Assembly: GCA_035651455.1 (NCBI GenBank)
Contig: DASRFR010000017.1
Location: 1-24,381, forward strand
Source: DASRFR01 sp035651455
GTDB taxonomy: Bacteria > Acidobacteriota > Terriglobia > Terriglobales > Acidobacteriaceae
Direction of reading: 5' to 3'
DNA: 24,381 bases
Made by a program: the position numbers and the translations under genes
In this document: positions 8,081 to 17,600 of the stretch, in pieces
Numbering within the stretch: position 1 is the first letter of the stretch
Layout of the letters: each line of letters begins with the position of its first letter
The notes under the pieces: generated by a model
Told to the model about the DNA's origin: nothing
Seen by the model: only the letters and a program-made list of their open reading frames with translations
Databases searched by the model: none

Positions 8081-9705
8081 GGAAGTGCGCCGCTCTGCGA
8101 ATTTTGTGGTTGCCAAGCCGAGGCGATCAATTCAGCCATGTCGCGCTTTAATTGTTGGCGAGCGCCCTTGTCGGTGTACATCATATGTCCGCCAGGATAG
8201 CAGCGTGCTCTGATGCGATCGCGCAGCTTGGCATCAACCAGGGAAACCGAATAGGCGACGAGGTCGCAACCGATTCCGGGTGCCGCATGATCATACATGC
8301 CTGTCATAACCAGGATGCGAAGATGCGGGTTCAATTCCATGGCCCGTCGTAACGGGGAAATCAGGGGGACTGTCGCACTCGGTCCAGCGCCCGGGGGAGG
8401 GGGAAAGTACGCCGGCACGCCTTGAGGTTCTTGTCCGCGCGCCCAGCTGCTGGCCATCCAGTCGCCATTCGGACTGCTCGGCGCGGGATACGCCCCGCCA
8501 AAAGGTCCGCGGTAAACGAGATCGCTCTTGTATTGCAGTTCCGAGCGAAAGTAGCGGATCATCGTCGGCGATGTGCCCTGCATCACATCCATGACGCGGC
8601 TCAGGCTGGGATCAATGAAGGTGGTCCACGGGATTTTGCTTACGTCTCGGGATGCGGTCATGCGGCCATCGTAGCGGCCGAGATCGAGCCCTTTGTCCTC
8701 CAGCAGGTGCTCGGTAAAAGTGAAGCCGGGGAGGGTCAGCGTCTGGGAGTCAACAAGGGTGCGCTTCACGCCTGCGTAACGCGCCAGTTCAGTGATGATC
8801 GCCTCCCGCTCCGCCGGGGTCAGCGGGTTGACGCTTTCGCGCCTCTCCAACGCCGGTGCGTACACTTCGCGCGCCCAGCGGTTGGCCTTATCCAAAATCG
8901 CCTGCAGCGAGGAGGACTGAAGATCTGCCGGAAGCCGCTTGTGATAGTAAGCAGTTGCCGCAAAGCGCGGAACCAGCAGAGCAATCTGCATTGCCGGCGG
9001 AAGCTTCTGATCGAGCCGAAGAAAGCCGGAAATTAAGGCGACACCGGCAACCGTGGTCCGCCGACGCTCCAACGCCTCGGCCACCCACTGCGCGCGCACC
9101 GTGCCATAGCTCTCGCCGGCAAGAAAAATTGGGGCCTCCAAGCGATCGAAACGCTGACGATAGACGCGGATAAATTCGGCCACTGATTCAGCGTCGCCGA
9201 CCAGGTTGTAAAACTCCACACCATATTCAGGCTTGGTCGGACGACTGTAACCGGTGCCGATGGGATCCACGAACACCAGGTCGGTAAAGTCGAGCCAGGT
9301 TTCCTGGTTGTCTTCCAGTTCCCCCGCCCCAACCGGCGGAGTTTCAGGATAGGTGTCAGCGGTTTTAAATCGACGAGGACCAAATCCCAACAGGTGCACC
9401 TGCGATGACGAGGCGCCAGGGCCACCATTCCACAAAAATGTGAGCGGTCGGACCGGCTCGCCCGGCGCTCGCTTGACAATGTAGGCCACGAAGAACATGT
9501 AGCCGTGCGGCTTGCCGGTGTCGTTGTGGATGATGGGAAGGCGTCCGGCGGTCGCGATATAGGCCAGTGGTTTGCCCGCCAGCAGAATGCGGTGTTGTGT
9601 GCTGACAAGGCCCTCTTGCGCTTCGGCTGTGCGACCCGCCGCGGCGGCGGCACCAGCTAGGAAGAGAGCGACTAGAGCCAAATTCCACGGATAGCGTCGA
9701 CTCAT
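8077..9705 (-). CDS. S10 family serine carboxypeptidase-like peptidase, secreted
   Basis: This 542-residue exported enzyme should remove C-terminal residues from peptides. It has an N-terminal signal sequence (core LALVALFLAGAAAAAG, cut near AEAQ). S10 landmarks are complete: the substrate-binding WNGGPGASS motif, Ser199 in GESYGT, Asp472 in GMYDHAAPG and His507 in GGHMMY. AGGAG seven bases before the ATG fixes the start. It is the third gene of a tight minus-strand operon: the RidA stop lies 29 bases upstream and the regulator lies before that. Family members are usual in Acidobacteriota and often act in the periplasm. The preferred residue is not predictable here. Confidence 0.94.
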   Translation of the reverse strand: MSRRYPWNLALVALFLAGAAAAAGRTAEAQEGLVSTQHRILLAGKPLAYIATAGRLPIIHNDTGKPHGYMFFVAYIVKRAPGEPVRPLTFLWNGGPGASSSQVHLLGFGPRRFKTADTYPETPPVGAGELEDNQETWLDFTDLVFVDPIGTGYSRPTKPEYGVEFYNLVGDAESVAEFIRVYRQRFDRLEAPIFLAGESYGTVRAQWVAEALERRRTTVAGVALISGFLRLDQKLPPAMQIALLVPRFAATAYYHKRLPADLQSSSLQAILDKANRWAREVYAPALERRESVNPLTPAEREAIITELARYAGVKRTLVDSQTLTLPGFTFTEHLLEDKGLDLGRYDGRMTASRDVSKIPWTTFIDPSLSRVMDVMQGTSPTMIRYFRSELQYKSDLVYRGPFGGAYPAPSSPNGDWMASSWARGQEPQGVPAYFPPPPGAGPSATVPLISPLRRAMELNPHLRILVMTGMYDHAAPGIGCDLVAYSVSLVDAKLRDRIRARCYPGGHMMYTDKGARQQLKRDMAELIASAWQPQNSQSGALP

Positions 9706-9734
9706 AGTTAACTCCTGTTCAGCAGCCGAGAGTT

Positions 9735-10124
9735 TCAGGTGCGGACGGCGATACTTTGGAGTTCGAAATGGGCATCGAACAGTAGCTTGCCGCAGCCAAT
9801 GAAAGCACGAGCCGGAAAATTGCTGGAGAAATAAGTGCAGTAAACCGCGTTGAAGCGATCCCAGAGTGACACGTCAGGGCAGAAGACCTGCACGTAAACC
9901 AAATCGTTCAGCGTCATGCCGGCCTTGGCAAGGGCGTCTTGCACGCTCTCCATCAGATAGCGGATTTCCGTCTCCAATTCGTCCGGAATGCGCTTGGTGA
10001 TCGGATCCAGGCCGATACACCCGGAAAGGTAAAGCGTGTCGCCAACCAATACAGCCGCGCTGAACGGCGCCTCCGAATCGAGCTTGATGTGCTTGCGTCC
10101 AGGCGTGGTCTTCTCGGCCTGCAT
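9735..10124 (-). CDS. RidA/YjgF/UK114 family protein
   Basis: This 129-residue protein matches the usual RidA size. RidA proteins are small trimeric cytoplasmic enzymes that hydrolyse reactive enamine/imine intermediates made by PLP or flavin enzymes. The family signature is near the C-terminus: Arg106 in NFPARAFIGCG and Glu121 in HFELQSIAV sit where archetypal RidA has its key Arg and Glu. The segment before it (GKLLFDAH) differs from the common LP-containing version, so this may be a divergent Rid subgroup without classic deaminase activity. An AGGGA sequence precedes the ATG at good spacing. It lies 13 bases after the regulator and 29 before the S10 peptidase, so the three are very probably one transcript. 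Confidence 0.93.
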   Translation of the reverse strand: MQAEKTTPGRKHIKLDSEAPFSAAVLVGDTLYLSGCIGLDPITKRIPDELETEIRYLMESVQDALAKAGMTLNDLVYVQVFCPDVSLWDRFNAVYCTYFSSNFPARAFIGCGKLLFDAHFELQSIAVRT

Positions 10125-10137
10125 GGCGTTCCCTGAT

Positions 10138-10827
10138 TCAGAACCGGGTCAGCTTGCGAGGCGGTTTTCCACTGCTCGTCAATTCCCCGCTCGCGCGCTG
10201 CTTGATCTCATCGAGATAGTTGTAGATCGTGTATTTCGAGAGCCTGAGATGTTCGGCCACGCGATCCACCGAGTACCGAATGAGGAACGCACCTTTGGAT
10301 TCCAGTTGGGCAATTACCGAGATCTTCTCCTCGCGCGTCATCTCAGGGACACTCTTGCCCGTCGCCCCGACCGCAGCTTGCACAAGTCCCTGCAGCACCT
10401 CGTCCACGGTGTGTTCGAAGTGCTCGTCCACCCCGACCTCTTCCGTCTGCAGTTCGCGATTTAACCAGTCGCGGAAAGAAACTAACTCCGAGATATCAAA
10501 GTTGACGCAAATGGATCCGAAGATTTCGCCCGCCGCTTGGCGCAGAAAAATAGAGGACGAACGCAGAACTTTGCCGTCCTTCGTAGTCGTGCGGTAATTG
10601 AGCAAGTCGCCGGGAGGCTGCTGGCGAAGCATCTGAAAACCCAAGATGTCCAATGTGTCGCCGACCTTGCGGCCGGTGATGTGGCCATTCGCGATGGCCA
10701 CAATGGAGCTCTCCGGGTGACTGAAATCGTGCAGCACGATCTCGGAACTCGGTCCCAACGCGTGCCCCAGGGCCTCCGTTAGGCGCTTTAAGACACCGAA
10801 CAATTCCGCTTTCTGTGTTTCCGTCAT
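10138..10827 (-). CDS. YheO/DauR-type transcriptional regulator (PAS-like plus HTH)
   Basis: This cytoplasmic regulator of about 229 residues has a YheO-like PAS domain in its N-terminal half (GPSSEIVLHDFSHPESSIVA, GRKVGDTLDILGF, GEIFGSICVNFDIS). The C-terminus carries an HTH_22-type helix-turn-helix (SVDRVAEHLRLSKYTIYNYL). In characterised relatives such as DauR of Pseudomonas, this architecture senses amino-acid-related signals and controls catabolic genes. I prefer the ATG at 10825-10827; a TTG six codons upstream also keeps the frame open and neither has a strong Shine-Dalgarno site. It heads the operon with RidA and the S10 peptidase, and diverges from the receptor operon across ~290 bp, so it is the natural candidate regulator of both. 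The ligand is unknown. Confidence 0.92.
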   Translation of the reverse strand: MTETQKAELFGVLKRLTEALGHALGPSSEIVLHDFSHPESSIVAIANGHITGRKVGDTLDILGFQMLRQQPPGDLLNYRTTTKDGKVLRSSSIFLRQAAGEIFGSICVNFDISELVSFRDWLNRELQTEEVGVDEHFEHTVDEVLQGLVQAAVGATGKSVPEMTREEKISVIAQLESKGAFLIRYSVDRVAEHLRLSKYTIYNYLDEIKQRASGELTSSGKPPRKLTRF

Positions 10828-10851
10828 GACAGCACCGCTGCGCAACGCTAC

Positions 10852-10873
10852 TTGACCAAGTCTTATATGTCAA
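10852..10873. promoter_or_regulatory. Candidate operator: TTGAC-N12-GTCAA inverted repeat
   Basis: A perfect 5-bp inverted repeat with a 12-base spacer lies 25 bases upstream of the regulator ATG. Its left arm with flank (TTGACCAA) recurs exactly at 11021-11028, at the candidate receptor promoter. This fits a site for the regulator or a promoter -35 element; read on the minus strand the right arm is TTGACA. The evidence is positional only. Confidence 0.35.
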
Positions 10874-11020
10874 CAGTTCTTGTATGGCATTACAAAATCT
10901 GGATGCCGTTCACCGATGCCTCCCAGCCGGTTGCGGCAAAAAGTGTCCGGGAATCAGATAGTTTATGTTGTTTCTATACTTATCCGAGCTCGTTGCGACT
11001 GGTCGGATACAAAAAAATTG

Positions 11021-11048
11021 TTGACCAAAAATAAAATTTAGGTTAAAT
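11021..11048 (+). promoter_or_regulatory. Candidate promoter for the receptor-sortilin-PLP-CapA operon
   Basis: TTGACC is followed after 16 bases by TTAAAT, in an AT-rich patch that contrasts with its surroundings. It sits about 65 bases before the receptor ATG. GGTTAA at 11041-11046 nearly inverts TTGACC, and GGTC at 11001-11004 inverts GACC, so operator-like symmetry overlaps the promoter. Confidence 0.4.
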
Positions 11049-11113
11049 GTTGCGCCCCACATAAGGGCCTTGGCCTGCAAGACGCCGCATCGCTGACGCA
11101 AAGGGGGTGCGCG

Positions 11114-12346
11114 ATGTTACCAATAACCAGGCTGGAATGGCTTTGCTTCTTCGCACTGGCAATCGTTCAACTTGCCCTGGTTTCGCCCGCAGCTGCGCAG
11201 ACCGCCGGGACCGGCGCGATCATTGGCACCGTTTCCGATCAAACCGGCGCCGTCGTTCCCGCGGCCACAATCAAGGTGGTCAGTGGCGCCACCGGCGAGT
11301 CACGCCAAATGCAGAGCTATGCGGATGGCGCGTTTGCCGTGCCGCTCCTGCCGCCCGGGTTCTATCGGGTCGAGGTGAGCAAACCGGGATTCAAGACGTT
11401 TGCCGCGAGCAATATCCGTGTGGCTGTCACCGAAACGACAAAGCTCCCCGTTGTGCTTTCGGTGGGAACAGCAGAGACGATGGTTCAGGTGGAGGCGAAT
11501 GCACCCGTCGCACAGACCGAATCGACTACTCTGGGCCGTGTGGTTGATGAAAACGTGGTACGAAGCCTGCCGCTTTTGGCGCGGAACTACACCCAGATCA
11601 TTGGTCTCTCCCCCGGAGTCGTGGGCAATCTGGCGAATGCAGGAGAATTAGGGCGCGGCAGCACCAGCACGGGGGGATCAGGGGCTGGGTATTCAGTGCA
11701 TGGTGATCGCACGTACGACAATAATTTCCAGATCAACGGCCTCGGGGTCAATGACTTCTTCCAGCAAGGGGCCACGAGCGGCGGTGTGCCTGTTCCCAAC
11801 CCGGATGCAATTCAGGAATTCAAAGTTCAGACCGCTCAGTACGATGCCGCCTTTGGGCGCAATGCCGGGGCCAATGTCAACATTGTGACTCGCAGCGGTA
11901 CCAAGCAATTTCACGGTACTGTCTTTGAGTTCTTCCGCAATACGGCACTCAACGCCAACAATTGGTTTTCCAATCTCAACCGGCAGCCGAAGCCGGTATT
12001 GAATCAGAACCAGTTTGGTTTCACACTTGGCGGGCCCGTGGTTAAGAGCCGCCTTTTCTTTTTTGGCTCTTACCAAGGAACGCGGCAGGTCAACGGGGTC
12101 GCAAGCTTGCGCACAGTGCTCTCGGTTCCGCTGACCGATGACCGCACTCCCCAAGGAATCGCGAACGTTCTCTACGGCCCGGGCACTACGGCCGCCGACC
12201 GGCGGGGCGTGCAACAGACAGCGCTTGGCGGCGTGGGCCCGGTGGTTGCGCCGGACGGTTCCAATATTCACCCGGTCGCTTTGCGCCTCCTGCAACTCAA
12301 ACTTCCCGACGGCACATTCCTGATCAAAACGCCCGCAAACCGTTGA
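11114..12346 (+). CDS. N-terminal fragment of the frameshifted receptor
   Basis: As read, this encodes 410 residues: signal peptide, carboxypeptidase-regulatory-like domain, TonB plug (LARNYTQIIGLSPGV, FGRNAGANVNIVTRSGT) and the first barrel strands. It cannot form a barrel alone, so it would be non-functional unless the frame is restored. Confidence 0.8.
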   Translation: MLPITRLEWLCFFALAIVQLALVSPAAAQTAGTGAIIGTVSDQTGAVVPAATIKVVSGATGESRQMQSYADGAFAVPLLPPGFYRVEVSKPGFKTFAASNIRVAVTETTKLPVVLSVGTAETMVQVEANAPVAQTESTTLGRVVDENVVRSLPLLARNYTQIIGLSPGVVGNLANAGELGRGSTSTGGSGAGYSVHGDRTYDNNFQINGLGVNDFFQQGATSGGVPVPNPDAIQEFKVQTAQYDAAFGRNAGANVNIVTRSGTKQFHGTVFEFFRNTALNANNWFSNLNRQPKPVLNQNQFGFTLGGPVVKSRLFFFGSYQGTRQVNGVASLRTVLSVPLTDDRTPQGIANVLYGPGTTAADRRGVQQTALGGVGPVVAPDGSNIHPVALRLLQLKLPDGTFLIKTPANR

Positions 12347-12419
12347 CCCTGCCCGGCCGTTTGGCAGTCGCGGATCATCGACCTTCAATACGCCTTCGCG
12401 GTTCAACGAAGACCAATAC

Positions 12420-14621
12420 ATGGCGAATGTTGATTTCCTGCATACGGCTGCCAGCAAGTTTGCAGCGCGGTTCTTTGTTGCCTTAAGTGACCAGAATGTG
12501 GCCCTGGCCGGAGCGAATGTGCCGGGATTTGCGGTTGGTACCGACAACGTGTTCGTGGCCAGCTCGCTGGGACACACTTGGATACTCAAGCCGACCTTAC
12601 TGAACGAGGTGCGTCTAGGCTTCAATCGGCTTCTAACGAGTTCCGTGCCGCAGTCGCCTTTCAAGTTCTCCGAAATCGGGGTCGCCGCGCCAGCCCAGAA
12701 CGATGCAGTGCCCATGGTCACGATTTCGGGCTCATATGCCATGGTTTCGGGACAGAGGGCACAACGCACGCAGAACACATTCTTGCTGGAGGATGCCCTT
12801 TCCTGGACGCACGGCCGCCACACCGTGCGATTCGGCGGTGGTCTGAATCGAATCAACCGCTACTTCAATAACCCGAGCCAAAACCAAGCAGTCACCTTTC
12901 AGAGCTTCGCCGATTTTCTGCTCGGACTGAACGGCGCGCAAAACGGGACCAACATCTTCAGCAACATCTTCACCTCTGTGCAGCTCACCGGGTTGTTTAA
13001 CCGGGTGATCCAGAACTGGGAAGCTTCGGCCTATACCCAGGACGATTACCGCATTTTGCCGTCGCTGACGCTCAACCTGGGGCTACGCTACGAATTTCTG
13101 CCTCCTTTTTCGGAAGCGCTTGGCCGCTTCAGCAACTTCGACCCGAGCTTGATGAATCCAAATCCGCCCGTGACCGGTACGCTGGCCGGGCTGGTTGTCG
13201 CCTCCAACTTCGCGGGCGTGCTGCCGGCAGGGGTTGTTGAGACCGACACGGAAACCATCATGAAGGGAGAAGGCAGCCACAACTGGGCACCCCGGCTGGG
13301 GCTGGCGTGGAAAGTTTTCCCGAATTCCTCACGGCTGGTGCTGCGCATCGGTTACGGAATCTACTACTCCAAGGTCACCGGGCAGGTACAGACGCAAAAC
13401 ACCACGGTGCAGCCGTTTGGATTGCTGCAGGCCCTGGGCGGGCCCGCAAACGCAGCAGCGACGTGGTCAAACCCGTTTCCTGCGGCGGGCAGCACGCTGT
13501 CGGCGTTTCCGTTCTTTACGCCCTACTCGCCGACTACGCGGCTCACGGCCAATGTAGTGGATCCGCTAATACGGCCAGGCGTCGTTCAGCACTACAGCCT
13601 GAATCTGCAGAGCGAGTTTGCGCGCGACTTCCTGCTGGAACTCGGCTATGTGGGCACACGGGGAACTCGGCTGCAGCGGCTGGTGTCCCTGAACCAGGCG
13701 CAGCTGGCCAGCGCCGGCAATCCCATCCGCGGCGTCACCACCAACACTGTGGCCAACATACCCAGCCGCGTTCCGTTTCAGGGCTGGACCAGCGGCCTAA
13801 TGCAAGTCCAGAGTAAAGGCTCGATGTGGTACAACGGCCTCGAAGCCAGTGTAACCAAAGGCTTCAGCAAAGGCTTGCAGTTCCTTGCTTCTTACACATG
13901 GTCCAAAACGCTCGATACCGATGGCGCCAATGTAGAGTCCAATTCCAGCGCGGGCACGGTGATCGGCAACCAAAATGATGACCGACAGCGATATGGCCCC
14001 TCCAGCTTCAGCCGCCCCCACCGGTTCGTGGTGAGCTACATCTACGAGCTGCCGTGGTTAAAAGCGGCAACCGGCTGGAGACGAATCCTGCTGGGCAACT
14101 GGGCGGTCGCCGGCGTTACCACCTTCCAGGCCGGACATCCCCTGACGCTGACGGGAACAAACGGCTCCAACATTTTTGGGATCACCAGCGATCGTGCTGC
14201 GCTCGCTCCGGGATGCAATAATGCTGCCCTGGCAGTTTCCGGCCCTGTGGACAAGAAGATCAATGGCTTCTTCAACTCGAATTGCATCAATCGCGCCAAT
14301 CTCAACGCCCCGTTGAGCTCTTCAAATCCTGCCAGATGGCCCATCGTGGAGGGCACCGCCACGGATTTCGGTAACAGTGGGGTCGGCATTGTGCAAGGAC
14401 CTGACCAGCGCAGCTTCGACATCACTCTGATCAAGCGTACGAGCACGGCGTGGCCAACGGACGCAGGCAACGTCGAATTCCGAACGGAGTTTTTCAACGT
14501 CTTCAACACGCCGAATTTTTCCGATCCAGACACGAACGTGTCGAGCGCGAGCTTCGGCCGCATTACGTCCACCAGCATTGCAAGCCGGATTGTCCAGTTC
14601 GCGTTGAAGTTCAATTTTTGA
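12420..14621 (+). CDS. C-terminal barrel fragment of the frameshifted receptor
   Basis: This is 733 residues of beta-barrel ending in RIVQFALKFNF. The first ATG lies inside a conserved region (FNEDQYMANVDFL) and has no ribosome binding site, so it is not a real translation start. The homologous reading continues upstream in this frame to about 12336. Confidence 0.8.
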   Translation: MANVDFLHTAASKFAARFFVALSDQNVALAGANVPGFAVGTDNVFVASSLGHTWILKPTLLNEVRLGFNRLLTSSVPQSPFKFSEIGVAAPAQNDAVPMVTISGSYAMVSGQRAQRTQNTFLLEDALSWTHGRHTVRFGGGLNRINRYFNNPSQNQAVTFQSFADFLLGLNGAQNGTNIFSNIFTSVQLTGLFNRVIQNWEASAYTQDDYRILPSLTLNLGLRYEFLPPFSEALGRFSNFDPSLMNPNPPVTGTLAGLVVASNFAGVLPAGVVETDTETIMKGEGSHNWAPRLGLAWKVFPNSSRLVLRIGYGIYYSKVTGQVQTQNTTVQPFGLLQALGGPANAAATWSNPFPAAGSTLSAFPFFTPYSPTTRLTANVVDPLIRPGVVQHYSLNLQSEFARDFLLELGYVGTRGTRLQRLVSLNQAQLASAGNPIRGVTTNTVANIPSRVPFQGWTSGLMQVQSKGSMWYNGLEASVTKGFSKGLQFLASYTWSKTLDTDGANVESNSSAGTVIGNQNDDRQRYGPSSFSRPHRFVVSYIYELPWLKAATGWRRILLGNWAVAGVTTFQAGHPLTLTGTNGSNIFGITSDRAALAPGCNNAALAVSGPVDKKINGFFNSNCINRANLNAPLSSSNPARWPIVEGTATDFGNSGVGIVQGPDQRSFDITLIKRTSTAWPTDAGNVEFRTEFFNVFNTPNFSDPDTNVSSASFGRITSTSIASRIVQFALKFNF

Positions 14622-14661
14622 GCTTTGATCAAAAGCGTGCCAAGCTGGGAGGACAATTAGA

Positions 14662-17600
14662 ATGCCGACAGCAGCAACTCCTATAGGCGCAGGCAGATGG
14701 TGCGCCGGTTGTAAGACACTGGCTTTGGCGCTGGCGGTGTCCTTCGCAGCTTCCCTAGTTCAGGCACAGCAGCAAGCGACTGGGCCCTTCCAGCCTCCGC
14801 TCTCCTTCTATCAATCCATGTGCTGGCGCAATATCGGTCCGCTGCGGGGGGGTCGCGGAGTTGCGGTCGCAGGAGTTGCTTCCGATCCACGCACCTACTA
14901 TTTCGGCAGTGCGGGCGGCGGTGTTTATAAGACAACAAACGACGGCATCAGCTGGACGAATGTCACCGACGGATACGTCAAAACTTCATCAGTCGGCGCG
15001 ATTGCCGTTGCACCCTCCGACCCGAATGTCGTGTACGTTGGTATGGGGGAATACGCGGTACGCGACCAGACCACCTCCTATGGAGACGGTGTGTACCGAT
15101 CAACCGACGGAGGCAAGTCTTGGAAGCACCTCGGGCTGCAGGACACGCGCGTAATCTCCCGGATCGTGGTGCACCCAAGCAACCCGGACCTAGCCTTTAT
15201 CGCAGCGCAGGGCACAGCCTATGTCCCTTCCAAAGACCGCGGCGTGTATCGAACGCGAGATGGTGGCGCGACTTGGCAAAAGGTCCTCTATGTGGACGAA
15301 ACTACGGGACCCGCAGACCTGATGATGGACCCGACAAACCCAAGAATTCTTTATGCGGCGATGTGGGATCACCAGCGAAAACCGTGGTACCTACGGAGCG
15401 GGGGTCCCGGCAGCGGTCTTTATAAGAGCACAGATGGCGGTGACCACTGGGAAAAAATGACGCTTGGCCTCCCGGACGTCATGGGGCGCATTGGTATCGC
15501 TATCTCGGCGAATCCCAGCCGCGTGTATGCGCTGGTCGAATGCCAACCCAAGGGTGGATTGTATCGTTCCGAAGATGGTGGGAAGACTTGGGCGCTGATT
15601 AACGAATCGCGCACTCTGATTTCACGTGCCTGGTACTACACGCACTTCGTGGCAGATCCGAAGGACCCTAATGTCGTTTGGGTTTTCAATACACAGATTT
15701 ATAGGTCGATTGATGCAGGTCGGAGTTTTACGCTAGTGGAGGGTCCGCATGGGGACTTTCACGACGCGTGGATCAACCCGTCGGACCCGAATAACCTCAT
15801 CATCGCCACTGACGGCGGCGGAACCATTACCCACGATGGAGGCTTGTCCTGGTCCTCGATGGACAATCAGGCGACGGGGCAGTTTTATCGTGTGATTACG
15901 GACGATCGCTTCCCCTACTGGGTTTACGGAGCCCAGCAGGACGGTACAACCGTTGCGATCGCCAGCGCCAGTCACCAGTTTGGAATTGGCTGGAAGGACT
16001 GGTACCAAGTCGGCGGATGCGAGAGCGGCTGGGTGGCTCTCGACCGCCGCAATCCAAGGTGGATCTATGCGGGCTGCCAGGGCGGACAGATCACCGAGTT
16101 CGATCCCGCCGTCAAGGATGTCCATAACATAATGGCCTATCCGTTACAGGAAGGTGCGCTCGAACTGAAGGACCGAAGATATCGGTTCAATTGGAATGCC
16201 CCTATCATCGCTTCCCGGCATGACGGCGCCCTCTATCATGCAGCCCAAAAGCTGCTTCGGAGCGAGGATCGGGGGATCCATTGGCGGGAAATCAGTCCCG
16301 ATCTGACGCAGCCCACGCCGGCGACACTCCGTGCCGGGCAGGGACCGTTCCAGCACGAAGATCAGATTTACCACTCAATTACATACGTCGCCGAATCGCC
16401 GCACGACAGGAATGTAATTTGGACGGGCAGCGACGACGGCGTGGTCGCCCTTACCCGTGATGGCGGTTCCACCTGGAAACGATTTTCGCTGCCCGGGCTG
16501 CTGGATGCGCTCATCAATGCGATTGAGGTTTCTCCGCACGATCCTGCCACTGCGTATGTGGCTGCAACGCGCTATAAGTTCAATGATTTCAAACCATATT
16601 TCTTTCGCACGACTAACTTTGGCGGCAGCTGGCAAGAGATCTCCAGCGGCATACCACTGGAGAGCCGCAGTCACGTTATCCGCGAAGATCCCGTCCAAAA
16701 GGGTCTCCTCTACGCGGGAACTGAAACCGGCGTCTTTGTTTCGTTCGACGCTGGCGCGCACTGGCAGTCGCTGCAGCTAAACCTTCCAGTTACACCGGTT
16801 ACGGACCTGGAGGTCCACGACACGGACCTGGTCGCCTCCACACAGGGTCGGGCTTTTTGGATCCTCGACGATCTTAGCCCGCTTCGCCAGATGGATTCCA
16901 AGCTAATCAATGCCGCAGCACACCTGTTTCGCCCGCGTGTCAGTTACCGCAGCAATATCGGCTGGAACGATTTGCTATTGACGGATAGCCCTTATATTTA
17001 TCGTCCGCAGGCGACGAATGCTCCCGGGGGTGCTGTGATCAATTTTTACGTTGCGCAAGGCGGGCCTGTGTCGCTGGAAATTCGTGACGCGCCCGGGCGC
17101 AGGGTCCGCCTGTACTCCACCGAAAGCGGGTCGGCGGACTTGGTCCCATCTCTCAAGGTGCAGCCGGGGATGAACCGGATTACGTGGGATCTCCGCCATG
17201 ATCCGGTTGGTGTGCGCGGAATCGGCAGCGCACCTGGACGATTGGTCCGCCCGGGACGATATGAAGTGCGACTCACGGCAGCAGGAACAAGCCTTAGCGT
17301 CCCCCTAGAGGTCAGGCAAGACCCGCGCTTCAATTCCACCGAAGAGGGCTTGAGCGAGCAGGATCAGATGTTGGCTGATCTCGATGAGGGACTGCGCGAA
17401 CTCTATCGTAGCGTTTCTCAAATTCGTGACCTCCGTGGTCAGATTGAATCCTTGATGAACAAGACCGCAAGTTCTGCGGTGCAGGAGGGCGCAAAAAGAG
17501 TGCTTACGAAACTCGACCAGCTTGAAGGCGGACTGATGTCCCGCCCGGGCGGCGGACCACTGGACGTGACAGGAACTCAGCCGTTGGTAACGCGCTACCT

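Larger units (their letters stand above)
11114..14621 (+). pseudogene. Oar-like TonB-dependent receptor split by a +1 frameshift
   Basis: Two adjoining frames form one receptor of about 1168 residues. The first (to a TGA at 12344-12346) has a signal peptide, a carboxypeptidase-regulatory-like domain (DQTGAVVPAATIKV, FAVPLLPPGFYRVEV), a TonB plug and the start of the barrel. The second is the rest of the barrel, ending KFNF. The first frame reads LIKTP then ANR and stop. Skipping the G at 12335 instead gives TPQTVDP and continues without a stop through FNEDQYMANVDFL into the second frame. One extra base therefore explains the break. It is either a genuine inactivating mutation or a sequencing/assembly error. 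The rest of the gene is free of stops, which favours an error or a very recent event. Start: ATG with AGGGGGTG just upstream. It leads the plus-strand operon. Confidence 0.85.

Noticed and set aside
11693..12856. 387-codon minus-strand frame opposite the receptor
   Set aside because: It is fully antisense to a clear TonB receptor and crosses the frameshift. It is a shadow of biased codon use.
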